This document shows, one piece after another, positions 6,059 to 7,301 of a DNA stretch of 7,301 nt. The notes under the pieces were generated by a model, which searched no databases, was not told the origin of the DNA, and saw only the letters and a program-made list of their open reading frames with translations. The position numbers were made by a program, and so were the translations under genes. The DNA comes from Thermoplasmata archaeon (GTDB taxonomy: Archaea > Thermoplasmatota > Thermoplasmata > RBG-16-68-12), in the NCBI GenBank assembly GCA_021788795.1, contig JAJYKG010000106.1, positions 1-7,301 on the forward strand, written 5' to 3'. Within the stretch, counting starts at the first letter, position 1, and each line of letters begins with the position of its first letter.

Positions 6059-6519
6059 TTCGCGGCCTCCTTGAGCAGGCCCGCCATCTGGAGTTGCTGG
6101 GTCAGGTGGGCCTTGGACTTGAACATGCCACCCTTGGCCTGGCGGTAGAACCGGCGGTACGTGGAGACGTCGATGCGGCCCTGCGCCTTGAGCTCGCGGA
6201 GGTGCGCCCGCAGGCGGCGGATGAGGCCGATCCAGGCCCGCTTCCGCGGCGTCCGCGCGTTCGCGCTCCCTCTCCGGGTACCGTGGCCCCGGCGGCGGCC
6301 CTTCTTCCGCTGGGCCGCCCGGGCGCGGGCCCGTCCGCGCGACACGCCGCGCTCCTCGCGGAGCGTGATCACGTTGCGCCGGACGAGGTCCCGGACCTGT
6401 TCGCGGGTGATCGCGTCGAAGATGTTCTCCTGCTCCGCCGGGTCCGTCGTGATCCGTACGCGGTTGAGACCGCAGCCCATGACCTCGGCCGCGAGCCTCC
6501 GCTGGTGGTCGAACCTCAT
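6055..6519 (-). CDS. rpl19e: Large-subunit ribosomal protein eL19
   Basis: Archaeal/eukaryotic 50S protein, unrelated to bacterial bL19, that packs long basic helices on the subunit surface. The 154-residue sequence begins with the family's N-terminal domain: QRRLAAEVMGCGLNRVRI (6-23), then DAITREQVRDLVRRNVI (35-51). The hallmark basic stretch KGRRRGHGTRRGSANARTPRK lies at about 73-93. The helical C-terminus carries GRIDVSTYRRFYRQAKGGMF (114-133) and KSKAHL (134-139). The frame is open much further upstream (to 6828), but that part overlaps eL32 and shows no family similarity. I place the start at the ATG at 6519, whose ATGA overlaps the eL32 stop. A GGTGA (6524-6528) lies 4 bp before it, a modest Shine-Dalgarno, so coupling to eL32 translation is likely. 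Confidence 0.96.
   Translation of the reverse strand: MRFDHQRRLAAEVMGCGLNRVRITTDPAEQENIFDAITREQVRDLVRRNVITLREERGVSRGRARARAAQRKKGRRRGHGTRRGSANARTPRKRAWIGLIRRLRAHLRELKAQGRIDVSTYRRFYRQAKGGMFKSKAHLTQQLQMAGLLKEAAK
6066..6072 (-). promoter_or_regulatory. uL18 Shine-Dalgarno within eL19
   Basis: AAGGAGG on the minus strand, 7 bp before the uL18 ATG at 6058, encoded within the final codons of eL19. It is the best-matching ribosome-binding site in the ribosomal block. Confidence 0.75.
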
Positions 6520-7301
6520 TCCGTCACCATCCGGTTGAGGACCCGCAGGCCCTTGTCGTCCGCCGCCTTCTCGATGAGCTCGCGGCGGCGCGTGCCCACG
6601 CCATGGGCGACCCGCACGGCCTGCTTCGCGGGGTCGAGCCCCTCGAGCTGGCGTTCGTTGTGGACGAGGACCTCCTGGAAGCCGCTCGGGTGGAGGCCCC
6701 GCGTCTCCCGCGGGCCGCGGTAGCCCACGGAAGGCAGGTTCCAGCGGTATCCGAAGTGGCGGCGGAGCTTGGACTGCCCGCCCTGGGGCTTCCTCCACTC
6801 GTCGCCGAACTTCTTGTAGCGGAACCATTCCTGGCGGTGGAACGCTGGCCGGGCGGCGGACTTCGCGGCGCGGACGGACAGGAGGCGTTTGAGCTCGGGG
6901 CTGAGCTTGGGCTTGAGGTTGGGCTCGTACTCCGTCTCGGCCCCCTCTCCCTCCTTCGCTTCCTCTTCGGCCTCTTCCTTCTCCGGCTCTTCCTCCGCCT
7001 TCTTGCCTTTGGCGGGCTTGGCCGGGGCCTTCTTCGCCTCCGGCCTCCTCGCCTCGGCCTCGGGCGCGGGGGCGGCGGGCTTCTCCGCCCGGACCGCTTC
7101 CTCCTTCCGCTGGGCGGCCACGTACTCGGCGAGCCGCTTCCGTAGCACACGCAGCCTCTCGAAGAGCTTCTCGTGCTCGTGGCTTTCCACCGCAGCGGAC
7201 TTCACCATGCTCTTCGGCATTGCGGCCAGCAGCACACGCTCTCCTTTGAAAAGCACCGCGTGCCCCCGGGCGGTCACCTTCACCGCGTTGTACTCGTCCT
7301 C
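6516..7301 (-). CDS. rpl32e: Ribosomal protein eL32 with unusual RecQ-like N-terminal extension (5' end open)
   Basis: Archaeal/eukaryotic 50S protein. Numbering from the GTG at 7283 (255 residues), the eL32 core is about 128-255: FHRQEWFRYKKFGDEWRKPQ (148-167), GYRGPRETRGLHPSGF (187-202), EVLVHNERQLEGLD (204-217), GVGTRRRELIEKA (228-240), LRVLN (246-250). Residues ~60-120 are an Ala/Lys/Glu/Pro low-complexity linker. The first ~55 residues match no ribosomal protein I know and resemble RecQ RQC-HRDC sequence (VKVTARGHAVLFKGERVLL, then LFERLRVLRKRLAE). Starts are uncertain: the frame is open to the window edge; the GTG at 7283 has no clear Shine-Dalgarno; the GTG at 7235 has a well-spaced AAAGGAG (239 residues); ATGs at 7220 and 7208 are also possible. 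uL6, expected upstream, is not visible. Confidence 0.85.
   Translation of the reverse strand, partial: EDEYNAVKVTARGHAVLFKGERVLLAAMPKSMVKSAAVESHEHEKLFERLRVLRKRLAEYVAAQRKEEAVRAEKPAAPAPEAEARRPEAKKAPAKPAKGKKAEEEPEKEEAEEEAKEGEGAETEYEPNLKPKLSPELKRLLSVRAAKSAARPAFHRQEWFRYKKFGDEWRKPQGGQSKLRRHFGYRWNLPSVGYRGPRETRGLHPSGFQEVLVHNERQLEGLDPAKQAVRVAHGVGTRRRELIEKAADDKGLRVLNRMVTE
7241..7247 (-). promoter_or_regulatory. Candidate Shine-Dalgarno for an internal GTG start of eL32
   Basis: AAAGGAG on the minus strand lies 5 bp before an in-frame GTG at 7235. If used, eL32 would start there, dropping the RQC-like strand segment but keeping the HRDC-like helix. The same bases encode Lys-Gly-Glu in the open upstream frame, so the match could be accidental. 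Confidence 0.45.

Noticed and set aside
6520..6828. N-terminal extension of eL19 to an upstream start at 6828
   Set aside because: The extra ~100 residues overlap the conserved eL32 C-terminal half in another frame and resemble nothing. The ATG at 6519 gives a normal eL19 with an ATGA overlap.
7233..7301. The N-terminal part of the eL32 frame as the C-terminus of uL6
   Set aside because: VKV...G..V...G faintly recalls the second uL6 repeat, but the GQTAANIE and DGIY signature is absent in all frames, there is no stop before eL32, and the RecQ RQC-HRDC pattern fits better in order and spacing.
1..7301. tRNA, rRNA, CRISPR array, insertion sequence, riboswitch or operon promoter
   Set aside because: Nearly every base belongs to a recognised protein gene. 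No direct-repeat array, terminal inverted repeats, tRNA-like arms or AT-rich TATA/BRE element was seen between genes, and both operons begin outside the window.

Overview
This is a GC-rich (roughly two-thirds G+C by eye), densely coding window from an archaeon. The archaeal assignment rests on seven minus-strand genes: eL32, eL19, uL18, uS5, uL30, uL15 and SecY, in the order of the 3' half of the archaeal spc ribosomal-protein operon. eL19 and eL32 do not occur in bacteria. The uS5, uL30 and SecY sequences carry archaeal motifs. A Thermoplasmatota-like or other high-GC euryarchaeal lineage is possible, but I cannot prove it from the sequence.

Layout. Positions 1-2131 (plus strand) hold the end of an ABC-transporter operon of the NitT/TauT (nitrate/sulfonate/taurine-like) type. 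It comprises a permease cut by the window edge, its ATPase (4-bp ATGA overlap), and a separate small protein matching the 'AAA-associated' C-terminal domain that many relatives carry fused to the ATPase. No substrate-binding protein is in view, so the substrate is unknown. Positions 2132-2144 are a 13-bp convergent junction. Positions 2145-7301 (minus strand, transcribed right to left) hold the ribosomal-protein/secY block, whose 5' part lies beyond the right edge.

The ribosomal genes are extremely compact. Successive genes overlap by 4, 4, 1, 4 and 11 bp, and a 3-bp gap precedes secY. Most starts have a clear Shine-Dalgarno sequence inside the preceding gene, which points to translational coupling. 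The products are large- and small-subunit ribosomal proteins plus the central channel of the Sec translocon. The operon's promoter is not in the window, nor is that of the transporter operon. No tRNA, rRNA, CRISPR array, mobile element or repeat was seen, and there is no gene-free stretch over 13 bp.

Most of the window is ordinary core-genome content. The best oddity is at the right edge. The eL32 reading frame is open to the window end, and its first ~55 residues look like the RQC-HRDC junction of RecQ helicases rather than any ribosomal protein, followed by a charged low-complexity linker and then a normal eL32. Lesser points are an acidic tail on uS5, a SecY about 100 residues longer than the shortest archaeal forms, the stand-alone AAA-associated protein, and an spc operon that ends at secY against a convergent transporter.
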